Source: Cephalopachus bancanus
Lineage: Eukaryota; Chordata; Mammalia; Primates; Tarsiidae
NCBI GenBank assembly: GCA_027257055.1
Contig: JAPVLO010000073.1
Coordinates: 62,001 to 126,000 of the forward strand
Direction: 5' to 3'
Length of the DNA: 64,000 nt
Under the pieces are notes generated by a model that ran no database searches, was not told where the DNA came from, and saw nothing but the letters and a program-made list of their open reading frames with translations. This document shows positions 1 through 11,229 of the stretch, piece by piece (the first letter of the stretch is position 1; every line of letters starts with the position of its first letter). The position numbers were made by a program, and so were the translations under genes.

Positions 1-1467
1 TTGTGTATATGGGGAGAAGCAAGGATCAAGTTTCATTTTTCTGCTTGTAGCTGTCCAATATTCTCAACACCGTTTGTTGAATAAGGTGTCCTTTCTTCCG
101 TGTATATTTTTGTCTGTTTTGTCAAAAATGAGTTGGTTGTGAGTATTTGGGTTTATTTCTGGATTTTCTATTCTGTTTCATTTGTCCATGTGTCTGCTCT
201 TGTAGCAGTACCATGCTGTTTTGGATACTGCAGCCTTGTAGCATAATGTGATGTCAAGTAATGTGATGCCTCCAGTGTTGTTATTTTTGCTTAGGATTTC
301 TTTGACTATTCTGACTCTTTTGGTTCCATATGAATTTTAGGATTATTTTTTCTAATTCTGTGAAAAAAATGACATTGGTAGTTTAATAGGGATTGCATTG
401 AATCTGTAGATTACTTTGGGCAATATGGTCATTTTAACAATATTGAGTCTTCCAATTCATGAGCATGGAATGTTTCTCTATTTGTTGGTATACTCTACAG
501 TTTCTTTCATCAGAATTTTGTAGTTCTACAAAAAGATATTTCATCTCATTGGTTAAATATATTCCTAGGTATTTTTACTTTTCAGTTGCTATTGTAAATG
601 AAATTGAGTTCTTGGTTTTATTCTCAGCTTGGTCACTATTGGTGTATAGCAGTACCTCTGACTTGTGTGAGTTGATTTTTTTGTTCTAAAACTTTACCAC
701 ATGGATTTATCAAGTCCAGGTGTCTTTTGCAGGAGTCTTTAGGATTTTATAGGTATGACATTTCATCACTGGCATACAGAAATAGCTTGACTTTTTCTTT
801 TTGAACGTTATTACTTTTTCTTGTCTGATTTCTCTGGCTAGGATTTCCAGTAATATGGTGAATAACAGTGGCAAAAGTGGGTATCTTTGCCTTGTTTCTG
901 GTCTAAGAAAAAACGTGTTCAGTTTTTCTGTTCAGTGTAGCACTGGTTGTGGGTTTGTTGTATATAGCTTTTATTATTTTCAGGAACGTTCCCTCTATGC
1001 CTATTTTGCTGACAGTTTTTATAATGAAAGGATGCTGAATTTTACCAAATGCTTTTTCTCTGCCTATTGAAATGATCATATGGCTTTTGTTTTTAATTCT
1101 GATTATGTGGTGGATCACATTTATTGACTTGCATATGTTGAATCACCATTGCTACTGAATTTGATTTGCCAGTATTTTGTTGTGGATTTGTTCATCTGTG
1201 GTTTTAAGGGATATTGATCTGTAGTTTTGTATTGTGGTATTGTATCTTGTTCTGGCTTTGGTATCAGAGTGATACTGGCCTCGTAGCAAGAGTTGGGGGA
1301 TTCTTCTCCTCTTCAATCTAGGAGAATAGCTTCAGTAAAATTGGTACTAGTTTTGTTTTGTTTGTTTATTGTTTTTGTTTTGTTGTGTTTCGTTTTTCTC
1401 TAGAGGGTCTGATAAAATTCAGCTGTGAGTCTATCAGGACTTGGATTTTTTTCTGTTGAGATACTTC

Positions 1468-1768
1468 TTTTTTATTTTATTTTATTTTGAGTCAGTCTCC
1501 CTCTGTCACCCAGACTGGAATGCAATGACATGCTCACAGCTGCCATAGCCTCAATCTGCTAGGCTCAGGCGATCCTTCTGCTTCAGTCTTCCAATTAGCT
1601 GGAACTATAGGCATGTACCACCATGCCCAGCTTATTTTTTAATTTATTGTAGAGACGTGGTCTTCCTATGTTGCTCAGGCTGATCTCAAACTCCTGAGCT
1701 CAGGCAACCCTCTCACCTTGACCTCCCAAAGTGCTGGGATTATAGGCATGAGCACCATGGCTGTCTGT
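1468..1768 (-). mobile_element. Alu, antisense, inside the L1
   Basis: A 7SL-derived dimeric Alu read on the minus strand. The T-rich block at about 1468-1490 is the reversed A tail, and reversed Alu words follow (CTCTGTCACCCAGACTGGAA, CCTCCCAAAGTGCTGGGATT). The centre has the TTAATTTATTGTAGAGAC wording typical of this genome's Alus. The left-arm B box is of the older CTCAGGAGTTTGAGATCAGC type. It interrupts ORF2 of the surrounding L1 and so is younger than it. Confidence 0.9.
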
Positions 1769-2078
1769 TGGGAGACTTCTAATTACTGTTTCAATCTTAG
1801 TACTCATTATTGGTCTGTTCAGGGTTTCTATTTCTTTTTTATCCAAGCTTAGAGACTTGTATGCTCCCAGTAATTTATCCATTTCCTCTAGATTACCAAA
1901 TTTGTTTGCATAAAGGTGTTCAGAATAGTCTTGGATGATCATTTAAATTCCCATTGTATTAGTGTCTCCATTTTCATTTCTGATTGAGCCGATTTGAATC
2001 TTCTCTGTTTCCTATTCTAGCTAGTGGTTTATCAATTTTGTTTATTTTTTTAAAGAATCAACTTTGTATTTCAGTAGT

Positions 2079-2084
2079 TGTGCA

Positions 2085-2120
<36 letters not shown>

Positions 2121-2123
2121 TGC
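2079..2123. repeat. (TG)n(CG)n alternating purine-pyrimidine tract
   Basis: About 45 bases alternate strictly between pyrimidine and purine: a TG run that passes into CGCGCGCGCA and then TGC. It lies inside the antisense L1 ORF2 remnant. The pure TG tract at 3077-3132 is the second such run in this L1. Confidence 0.9.
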
Positions 2124-3074
2124 TCTTTCAGTTTCACTTCTGCCCTGATCTTCATTATTTCTTTTCTTCTACTAACTTTAGGATTGGTTTGTTGGTGTTT
2201 TTCTAGTTCCTTGAGATGTGACGTTAGGTTGTCAATACACGATCTTTCAGCCTTATTAATGTAGGCCCTTAGTGCTATAAATTATCCTCTGAGCACCATT
2301 TGGCTGTGTCCCAGAGATTTGAATAACTTATTTTATTGATGTCACTCATTTTGAAATGTTTTTACAATTCCATCTTAATTTCGTTGTTGACCCAAGGAGC
2401 ATTCAGTAGCAGATTGTTTAACGTCCATGTTTTTGTTTGGTTTTATGAGTTTTTCTTGAAGTCATTTTCTAGTTTTGGCAGGTTTTTTTCCTTTTTTTCC
2501 TGTGTTCTGAGAAGATGCTTGATATGATGGTTTTTTTTTTAATTTATTGAGATTTGATTTGTGACCTATCATATGGTCTATCTTGGTGAATGTTCTATGA
2601 GATTATGAGAGAAATGTATATTTTGCAGTTTTGATGATGGAATGTTCTGTAGCTGTTAGTTACATTTGCCCTAGAAGCCAGTTTAACTCCAATGTTTCTC
2701 TGTTGACTTTCTGCCTTGATGATCTGTCTATTCCTGTCAGTGGTATGTTGAAGTCTCCCATATTATTGTATTGATGTCTATCTCTTTTGTTTTAGGTCTG
2801 GTAGAATTTGTTTTATGAAGATGGGGGTTCTGGTGTTAGGCTCATATGTATTTTAAATTGTTATGACTTCTCATTAGATTGATGTTATTATTATTATGTA
2901 GTAAGCATCTTTGTCTTTTTTTACTGTTGTTAATCTAATATCTTATCTGAAAAAAGAATTGCTACCCCTGCTCGTTTTTGGATTCCATTTGTATGGAATA
3001 TTTTTCCTCACACTTTTACCTTGAGTCTATAGGAGTCTTTGTGAGTTAAATGGGTCTCTTGAAGGCAGCAGATA

Positions 3075-3076
<2 letters not shown>

Positions 3077-3132
<56 letters not shown>
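3077..3132. repeat. (TG)n microsatellite
   Basis: About 28 uninterrupted TG units within the antisense L1 ORF2 remnant, replacing endonuclease-domain sequence near the ORF2 start. A run this long is probably polymorphic in length. Confidence 0.95.
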
Positions 3133-3133
<1 letters not shown>

Positions 3134-3479
3134 TTATGTTTATGTTTACACATTCTGCCAGTCTATATTTTTTTAGGGCATTGAGACCGTTTACATTCAG
3201 AGTTCATAATGATATATAGAGTACTATTCCATTCATCATTCTGGTTGTTTTCTTGTTGCTTTATTTACTTATTTTCTCTATTGTATTGGTGCTCTATAAG
3301 GCCTGTGAACTTTATGTTTTCTACTGGTGTATTTCAACTTTTTGTTTCAGTATTGAAAACTTCTTTGAATATTTCTTACAGAGTCAGTCTAGTGGTTACA
3401 AATTTCCTCAGTGGTTGCTTGTCTGTGAAGGACTTCATTTCTCCCTCATTTGTGAAACTTAGTTTTATAGGATACAAAA

Positions 3480-4170
3480 TCCTTGGCTGACTGTTATTCT
3501 GTTTGAAGAGATTAATGATGGGGCCCCAATCCCTTTGGCTTGTAGCGTTTCTTCTGAGAAGTCTGTTGTTAGTCTGATAGGTTTACCTTTGTAAATTATA
3601 TGCTATTTCTGTCTCACTGACCTTAATTTTAATTTCACATTAACTCTGCAGCACTGGATGATTATATGCCTTGGTAATGACTTTTGCAATGAAACTTCTG
3701 ATGGTTCTTTGGACTTCTTAAATCTGGATGTTTCGATCACTGACAAGGCTAGAGAAGTGTTCTTCCACTATTCCCTCAAATAGGTTTTCCAGACCTGCAA
3801 CTTTTCTTCTTCCTCGGGAATTCCTATAATTTTTAGATTTGGATGTTTTACATAATCCCAGTTCTTTGGAGACTCTGTTCCATTATCTTGATACTTATTT
3901 TCTTTGTTGTTGTCTGATTGGGTTGATGCAATAGCCTCAAGTTCTGAGATCCTTTCCTCTGCTTGTTCTAGTCTACTGTTAAAACTTCTCACTCTTTTCC
4001 ATACTTCCCTAAAGATTCTTTCATTCCCAGAACTTCAGCCTGTTTCACGTGTATGTGTGTGTATATGTCTGTCTCTTAGGAGAAATTTTTTTTTAATGTC
4101 GTGAATAGTTTTGAAATTTCTTTATGTGGGTTTTCAATTTTCTTCTGAAGTTCATTGATCAATTTTATAA
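3480..4170 (-). pseudogene. L1 ORF1 (RNA-binding coiled-coil protein) remnant
   Basis: ORF1 protein is the trimeric RNA-binding chaperone that coats L1 RNA in the cytoplasm. The minus frame at 3768-3992 shows the end of the coiled coil (RLEQAEERISELEAIAS) followed by the start of the RNA-recognition domain (HPNLKIIGIPEEEEK). That order, and its position upstream of ORF2, identify it. Stops and frame changes on both sides break it. Confidence 0.8.
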
Positions 4171-5062
4171 TCAATCTTTTGAATTCTATGTCTGGAATTT
4201 CAAAAATTGTATTTTGGTTAGGGTTTATTGCTGAAGAGTTGGTGTGGTCTTTTAGGGGTGTTGGAGAACTCGATTATTTCATGTCTGCAGAATTATTTTT
4301 CTGGCTCCTGTCATTTGGGTAGACTATTTCTTCTTATTCGAGGTTGGCAAGGGGGTTGGCATAGGCACTATAGGGTTTCCTTTGTTTTATATCATCTTGG
4401 TGTGGTTAGTTTCTCAACTGCCAGCAGTAGCAGTCCTGTGTTGGGTATCTGCTCTGGCTCATGGCATCCTGAGTGTCAAAAGTGGCTTGAAAATTGGTGT
4501 TACCTGGGGTCTGTGATTAGGCCTCCTGCAGAGCTGACATATTATGCCCAATGTGGTGGGCTGTACTATTGAGCTCCAGCCAGGAGATGGTACTTGTGGG
4601 AGAAAGCCAGCTGCAATGGTGGCTGTAGGGTTTCTCTGTGGAGGGTGTTGCTTCAAGGAAATGTCCAGACAGCCTAGGCTCTGGGGATTTCCCAAGTTCT
4701 CTGTTTTGAGCCTTTGAGAGGAGTGCAGGTGAAGGAGTTGAAGCAACCTGCAAGTGTGCACCCTTGGCTAACCCAATGGAGATTAGGAGGAAGTCCCAGG
4801 TCTACAAGTGTTGAGTTCCTTGGAAATGGTACCTGGCATTGCTCAAGGCTTTCTGCTTCCCTATACCACTCCATGTGGGTTTTGGCAGAGCATGGCTGTG
4901 GGTAAGGCAGTTTCCTTTAAGACATAAATGTAACTCAGCTAAATCTGTCTTGATCAGCATCTAGTTAGAAAACAGAAACAAGAAATAAACAGGAAAAATT
5001 GGTTCTTAAAAAATTTTAGCTATGCAAAAGTTGTTTAACACTAAAATGGATTATAAAAAGTC

Positions 5063-5147
5063 ACTCTACATGGGAAATTGAGGCAAGAGTATTGCTTGAG
5101 GCCAGGAGTTTGAGACCAGCCTGTGCAATATACTGAGACTTCATCCT
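5063..5147 (+). mobile_element. Alu left-arm fragment (FLAM-like)
   Basis: The plus strand reads GAGGCCAGGAGTTTGAGACC and continues towards a GAGACTTCATC end, which is the middle and 3' part of a single 7SL/Alu left arm. No right arm follows: a short TA run comes next. Either a free left monomer or a truncated Alu is possible. Confidence 0.7.
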
Positions 5148-5154
5148 TTATATA

Positions 5155-5420
5155 TATATGACTTCTCTTCATCAGCGACGCTCTCTCCCCTCTGAAAAAA
5201 GTTTAATCCATTTTCACACTGCGATTTTCTTCATGACATTAATCCCATGTCCTGATTTCACTTTCACTCTTGCTAAGTGTAACAAGAAATTTAATGTTTG
5301 CTTCTCTAATTTAAGTTCTGACATTATCGTGACAGCACACAAAAACATGCAGCAGCAATTATAAATGCCACTCAGCAAGACACCACCACACCGACACAGA
5401 CACAGTTGTGAGACACTGAT
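5155..5420 (-). mobile_element. mariner transposon relic, transposase N-terminus
   Basis: On the minus strand, from about 5325 down to 5160, the sequence translates as a start methionine followed by SELKLEKQTLNFLLHLA and then NVMKKIAV, with a frameshift before FFQRGERASLMKR. This resembles the first 50 or so residues (first helix-turn-helix of the DNA-binding region) of vertebrate mariner transposases. About 80-100 bases to the right look like the matching 5' untranslated part. I found no inverted terminal repeats and nothing of the catalytic domain, so it is a 5' fragment. Identification by eye; moderate confidence. Confidence 0.55.
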
Positions 5421-6849
5421 ATGCCAGGGTTATGTTGTTTATACAGTGCTGTCAGCATAAGCACACAGTCGCAAGTTCACAAATATGATTGTCAGAACTT
5501 GTAAATGAATAGCTGGACTAGTACATTTTTTTTTGACGATTCAGCATGTATTCACACTTTTCTACATATCTTTATATTGTACAATAACACAAGGCTATGT
5601 TTTCCCCTAAAAGCGCAACTTTGTTTGTAAAAATGAAGTTCTCATCCTGCCTCAAGATAGACACAATTTCTTTTTTTTAAGAGTCATTATATTTAATAGT
5701 GGCTATATTAATTACACTTTCACAGTCCCACTGAATGTTTTGATGTCTAAATTCTAATTTATATGTAGTGGCAAATACTAAATGATGCCTAAATACTAAA
5801 TTTCAAATATACTTGCATAAAATGCGAGGAAAAAAGAGAATGAGATAAAGAACAATTCAATATATTCTTATAGTGATCCATAATTAAGTCTTCAGTGAAA
5901 GCAGTTGGGAGTACCTAAATTTCAATTTGATTAGTTTCTTCTGAATGGTGGAATATATGGAAACACTAAATAATTCCATCGACATAAGACCGTTGAACTT
6001 TCACAGTCACTGCTCTGAAAAAAAAGAGTTAATTGATTAATAGGAGTTGGGTGTAGAATACCATTACTGTGGCTAAGGCATTCTGTGTGTATATAGATAT
6101 TGATGTTGACAAAGTTATGAGAAAGAATGGCAAATCTACATCCAGAATACTTGTTTATCCTAGAGGAAATGAGTTTGTGCCTGCTCTATGATGAAAAAAT
6201 GATCAGTATCATTAAATGTTGTGCAGGTTCCACCAAAATTGTTCCATTTGAAGACTCAGTCTTGAACTCTGCTTTTGTAAAACAGTGATAATCAGATGAG
6301 CTTTCGTAAGGGAAAGTTCACGTAGTAGAGCCTTTGCATAACCTCTCTTCCTGCCTAAAGGGCCACTTTGTTTATGGGGTTAATTGAGTGCATACAGCAT
6401 ATAGCAGTGGCTCTGAAGAAAGAAACTGACTGATATCCATAAAATATGTCATTTTTACTTAATTATTAAGACCTTTCAATACAGTGGCTATAATTTGGTA
6501 ATTTTTACATGAATTTTGAATATCTTCACACTGTGTTCATCTTGAGGGGTCTATTGACTCAGTGATTTCTTATCAGCAATCTTCCAATTCTATTCCTTTA
6601 AAATTCCTGATTGCCCAATCAATCTATTAGAAAATTGCCACAAAGCAAAATATATCCATAGTTCTGACCATTTCCCTGTCCAATGTATCACTCGAATCTC
6701 TGCCGACTGGGCAGTATTTGCTCCACTATAATATTTTAGTACTACCTCTTATTGGATTGTAAAACTGCAGATGTTATTTTGGAAGAGTGTCAATATATGA
6801 TGCAGAACCACCTGAAAATAAGAATTTTTGTTTTCTTTCCTATTAGCTA
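5421..6849. other. AT-rich stretch, no recognised element
   Basis: No open frame with coding character, no Alu or L1 wording and no long repeat seen. The part nearest 6850 may be further degraded ERVL internal sequence continuing from the pol relic to its right, but I cannot support that. Confidence 0.4.
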
Positions 6850-8150
6850 TTTGTAACAAATTTCCCATGAGGCCATAGTTGCCAATCGAGTAAACGATGG
6901 AGAAATAGTCAGTGTCAAAGGAGGCTAAACTACTTCTGGATCTACATGACCCCTCACCAGTCTTTTATATCCACTTTTTATGTGGTACTAACTCATTACT
7001 ATGTCCACATACTTCCACAGATTTCCTGGATCGTGATAGGAATCTCAGGCTGTTTGTTCACTTGATGTTTCATGATGAACCATTAATTTTCTACCATGAT
7101 CCAGTAGCAAGCCAGGTTTTCAACAAAAGAATAGTTATCTGCATAAAAGGACAAAGGGTTACTATAAAATCTTTGCAGTCTGACATTATTTTTCTGTGTG
7201 TGCTTGAATGTGAGGTCATACTAAATTCAATTCTTTATACCTTGATTATCACCATCTCTGCTGAATCATAAGTTTCCAATGGAAATGAGTTTTGCACTAT
7301 AGTCAAAGTTTGTTGTAGAATTTCCTTTTCCTTTGGTACTTCTCAGTTCTTGCAGCTTGTTAGGTGACTTAATGAATAGATGGAAGTTACAATAATCTAT
7401 TTCATATGTCCCTGCCAAATTAAATTTAAAAAATATAATAAAATGATATATGATAGCAAATTAAAAATTTAAAAATTCTACGAAGTGTTATACCTATATA
7501 CCCTATAAGGTATAACACTTCTTCTGTGGTAGAGATGTGAAGTTACATTAACTAGTATTTTAGCATGGAAAGTTTTTCTTGACATGCTCTAGTCCATTTG
7601 ACCCTTAGACCCTTCACTGTGATGGTGGAACTCTGGCATTTTGTGACTCTATTGCCAAATCTCTGGTTCACATGCTTTAAATACATCACTACTTCCTTGG
7701 TATCGGAGCCACCAAGGATTATTTCTTCTATATAGTGAAATATTTTGATATTATGTAAAATGCCAAAATGTGAAAGTATATTATTGCTTTTTTAAGTGGA
7801 AATAAATGCTACTCACAGTCTTTAAAATTATAATGAAAAGAATGTATGATTCAGGTCCATAGTAGCATACCAGGTGACTTGGTGTATGTTGATTTGTTCC
7901 TATAAAGACTTTATATTAAAAATAAAAGCTGTATTTGAAGTCACAATCTAATGACGTTTACACAAATCCAATGTTCTACTGCAAGCTCCTCCCAATTTCT
8001 GCATATAGATACACGAAAACTGAAGAGAAATATGATAGGTCTCAACATCCATGCCTTTTTCACTTTCTTGATGGGAGACACTAGTTTCTGGAATTCTATG
8101 TTGGATTATTATTTTGTTTACTCTTCTGGCACAGAGTGAAAGTTCCAATT
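6850..8150 (-). pseudogene. ERVL-type endogenous retrovirus pol relic (RT to RNase H), antisense
   Basis: Read on the minus strand, about 7737-7718 gives HYIEEIILGGS, which looks like a retroviral reverse-transcriptase catalytic box (YxDD) with the aspartates changed to glutamates. Further along the minus strand (about 7130-7040) comes a frame with LACYWIMVEN and HQVNKQPEIPI, resembling the RNase H region of ERVL pol. Many stops and shifts break it. No flanking LTR was found next to it. The open frame on the opposite strand (6912-7271) is therefore most likely a shadow. Family assigned by eye and by comparison with the plus-strand relic at 11.2-12.0 kb. Confidence 0.65.
7482..7521. repeat. 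13-bp perfect inverted repeat
   Basis: GAAGTGTTATACC at 7482-7494 and its exact reverse complement GGTATAACACTTC at 7509-7521 are separated by 14 AT-rich bases. It falls inside the antisense ERVL pol relic. Confidence 0.95.
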
Positions 8151-8953
8151 ACCTTTTTCCATAGTGACATTATCATCAGAGTGAGAGATCTATGCGTAAA
8201 TTCTGATATTTGCCAAGAATATCTATTTCAATTATATATTTAAAAACCCAGAATATAGCCAAAATATTTGTTAAGAGAACAACCACGTCCATTGTGAGTA
8301 GAGATCTGATTACATCTCACCTCTTACACAAAAGCTCACCATTTGAATTGTAAACTAGAATGGCATTTTGTTTTGGCAGAAATTGCTGTCTATTCAGAAT
8401 CAGTGTTCAGTAATCCCTAAGTAGTCTGAGTACATAATTTTTCTCTTTTCACATTTATTCTAGTAAATAACTGCATATTTCTTTAAGAAGTCTTGGAATT
8501 ATATTTAATGAGCTATCTTGTGACAGTGATCCAGAATCATTTCTCAAGGAAACCAGGTGTTGCTTTACTTAACTGTCTCATATATATATAGGTATGGACA
8601 CTGCCTAAAAGAATGTGAAACTCTGCTGTACCAACTTATCAGATATCTGACCAAAAAATCTTTAAGATTTTGTTTTGCTTTATTTTGCTGAGGCAATATT
8701 CTCATTGACTTCAGATCTATTTTTTAGCTACAGAATGTGTGTCTGAATAGCCACTGACACAAAAATCCCTGTAAGTACAAATTTTTGATTATTGATGCCT
8801 ATTCCTGCTTTCACTTATGGTACATTTACCCATTTTGCTTTTGTCAGTAGAATTCTGTCATGTTGCTACACCATAATCCCATCACCCTCATTCAAATTAG
8901 AGAGCTCATTCATGATGATAACTCTCATAACCCTATGTGGCCTATATAGGAGA
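8151..8953. other. Unassigned sequence between ERVL relic and Alu
   Basis: No gene or clear repeat seen. Being upstream (in minus sense) of the reverse-transcriptase relic, it could hold degraded 5' pol sequence, but no motif supports this. Confidence 0.35.
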
Positions 8954-8968
8954 CCAAGAAGAGTATTT

Positions 8969-9277
8969 TATTTTATTTTATTTTATTTCATTTATTTTAT
9001 TAAAGTCTCACTCTGTCACCCAGGCTGGAGTGCAGTGGCACACGTACCACCACCTCAGCGTTGACCTGCTGGGCTCCAGCGAGCCTTCCACTTCAGTCTT
9101 TCAAGTAGCCAGAACTACAGGCATACGCTACCACACTGCTAATTTTTTTAATTTTTTTATGGTAGAAATGAAGTCTCGCCAAGTTGCTTGGACGGGTCTT
9201 GAACCCGCAGGCTCAGGCAATCCACTCACCTCAGTCTCCCAAAGTGCTGGGATAACAGGCTGAGCCACAGTGCCTGG
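8969..9277 (-). mobile_element. Alu, antisense, with 15-bp target duplication
   Basis: Complete antisense Alu: a reversed A/T-rich tail (TTTTATTTTATTTTATTTCA), both arms, and the 5' end at right reading CTGAGCCACAGTGCCTGG. The flanking duplication CCAAGAAGAGTATTT is at 8954-8968 and 9278-9292. On the minus strand the left arm reads TGTGGCTCAGCCTG (shortened A box) and GCGGGTTCAAGACCCGT (T-arm-like B box), but it still has the older CCCAGCACTTTGGG. It is a useful intermediate between old and young Alus in this window. Confidence 0.95.
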
Positions 9278-9292
9278 CCAAGAAGAGTATTT

Positions 9293-10243
9293 CAAGGATG
9301 AAGGTGCTGATTTCTGTTTCTGGACAAGATAACAAGCAAGAATAAAATTTAATCTCTCGAATTTTTTTTAGATACACAACATATATAAAACATTAAGAAT
9401 AAGGCAGGCAAGACTGTAATCTCTGAGAGATGAGAAACAAACAAAAAAGTAACACATATTTCCCTAACTTGCTTGGAAAACATTACAAGGATGCAGTAAA
9501 GGCATGGAGAATCCAAACAGAGTCAGTAAGTCACTCAAAATTGAAGAGACAGAGCTTCGAGACAAATGTTCACAAGGCATAGAAGCAGAGAGGAAAGAGA
9601 TGCTTAGTGAGAGAGAAAGCGCCATAAATCTGCAAGGGGTCCCTTACATACCTTTAGCTGAATAATGATCAGCATTATATATGTGTGTGAGGAAACTTCC
9701 AGAGGTAAAGAATCAACCAAAGAAAATGAATGAACAAGTCCCAAGATTTACACAGGCTAGAAATAGTTTGGGCTGAAAATACTTCATGCTCCTATGAGCC
9801 AGAAAGATCTTGTAATTCCCAGGATAATGGTGAGTTACTCAGCAGGACATTGTCTGGATATATAGGCAAAATGAGCCCTACATTAAGGCTTACCCTGTCC
9901 TGCATAATGAAAGCTTAAAGTAAGCCTTTAAAAAATTAAGCTATTTTTTAAATAACTCAATTGTATCCCTGTAATGGCAGAAGTCACTGTCACAGAATTT
10001 GACTTTATAAAAGTAATATGATTAATGGGACCAGAAAACAACAGAGACCCAGTGGAATTTCTTAATTATTAGAAGTCAAAGAGGGAGAGTGCGTTATTGC
10101 AATAACCAATTTCTTTATAACAACTATCAATGGTGGAATGGCAGCCAAAATTTATGCAATCTCTTTCCGCTTCCAAATTCTAAAGTCACTTCCCTATTTT
10201 GAGGTATTTTTATACCAGTACCTAGTTTTCAGGTCCCCAAATA
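9293..10243. other. Unassigned stretch
   Basis: Purine-rich plus strand with several short frames (for example 9730-9918), none with a recognisable domain. It could be the 5' part of an old LINE or degraded ERV internal sequence; no motif decides this. Confidence 0.35.
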
Positions 10244-10753
10244 TGTATTAGTTTCCTATTGCTGGTGTAACAATTTACCACAAACGTAGTGACTTTAAAG
10301 CAAGCAAAACTTTGTTATGTTTTGATTTAGAAGTCAGAAATCAGAAAAGGAGCTTACTGGGATAAAATCAAGATGTAAGCAGGACTGTTTTCATTCTGGA
10401 GTCTTTAAAGGTGTATCCATTTCCTTTTCTTTTCCCTTGCGAGAGACCTCCTGCACTGCTTGGTTCATGACCCAATTCCTTCATCCTTAAACTAGCAACA
10501 CGAAGCCAAGTTCTCACACTGCTATTTCTTTTGTTCTCCTCCTTCTTCCTCTTCCTTCCATTTTTCAGGATCCTTATCATTACACTGGGCCCATCCATAA
10601 AATTCTATATAACTTTCCCATATGAAGATCAACTAATTAGCATTATTAATTTCATCTGAAATCTTAATCTCCTTTGCAAAGTAACTTAGTATAGTCACAG
10701 GTTCTGGGAACTGGGCATGGAAATCTTTGAGGGGCCATGATTCTGCATATCAC
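10244..10753 (+). mobile_element. MLT1-type MaLR solo LTR
   Basis: The start TGTATTAGTTTCCTATTGCT, then TGTAACAATTTACCACAAAC and the 3' part around ACAGGTTCTGGGAACTGGG, match the layout of MLT1 LTRs (ancient non-autonomous ERVL relatives). The element ends near CATATCACA at 10753. The middle is diverged. No internal sequence is attached, so it is a solo LTR. Confidence 0.75.
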
Positions 10754-11229
10754 ATGTGAAAATATTATAGTAGAAGAGCACCTGAAATTGCTCTTCTCTT
10801 GGCTAATAAATCAGAATAACATCACATCTCAGGAGGGACAACTTTAAGAATCTAAAAATATGTAGGTGTGTGTGTGTGGTCCCTTTCAGACCTATGTTCA
10901 GTTCATCAGTTTGCCCTTTGTAGAAACTGGATGATTCATGGGAAATAACTACAGACCTCTATCAGCTCAACCAAGTACCAGCATAGATTTCAGTTGCCAT
11001 GCCAAATATGATACATTTGCAAAAGCAAGTAAATATGGTCTCAGGTACATAGTAGGTGACCATTGATTTGAGTGATTAATTTTATCCTAAGTTAATCAGA
11101 AAAGGAAAAACAAAACTGTTCACATTCACATGAAATGGATAATAATACATATTTATACTTTTGTCATAGGGTTTTGGTAACTTTCTTTCTGCAATAATAT
11201 TATCCAAATATATATAGAAAATTCTGACG

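Larger units (their letters stand above)
1..3215 (-). pseudogene. L1 ORF2 (endonuclease/reverse transcriptase) remnant
   Basis: ORF2 encodes the endonuclease and reverse transcriptase that copy L1 RNA at a nicked target site. Here it is read right to left: endonuclease near 3215-2500, reverse transcriptase in the middle, towards the C-terminal part at 1. A minus frame at 903-1118 contains the recognisable stretch [20 protein letters not shown] from the reverse transcriptase. The frame is broken by stops, by the Alu at 1468-1768 and by TG runs at about 2085 and 3077. It cannot make a full protein. Confidence 0.8.
1..4930 (-). mobile_element. L1 LINE, antisense, cut by window start
   Basis: Read on the minus strand this is an L1 retrotransposon: 5' UTR at the right (about 4170-4930), ORF1 (about 3480-4170), ORF2 (about 3215 down to 1), with the 3' end outside the window. 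The plus strand shows the familiar reversed L1 wording throughout. It has many stops and indels, one Alu inserted at 1468-1768 and two TG microsatellites. The divergence and degraded ORF1 suggest an older primate L1 than the copy at 39.9 kb. I could not find a target-site duplication because one end is missing, and the right edge is approximate. Confidence 0.85.

Noticed and set aside
4228..4905. Overlapping frames on both strands (114, 100, 78, 66 and 63 codons)
   Set aside because: They fall in the 5' UTR of the antisense L1, which is GC-richer and stop-poor.
6912..7271. 119-codon plus-strand open frame
   Set aside because: Most likely antisense to an ERVL pol relic whose minus-strand motifs are recognisable; no domain or codon signature of its own.
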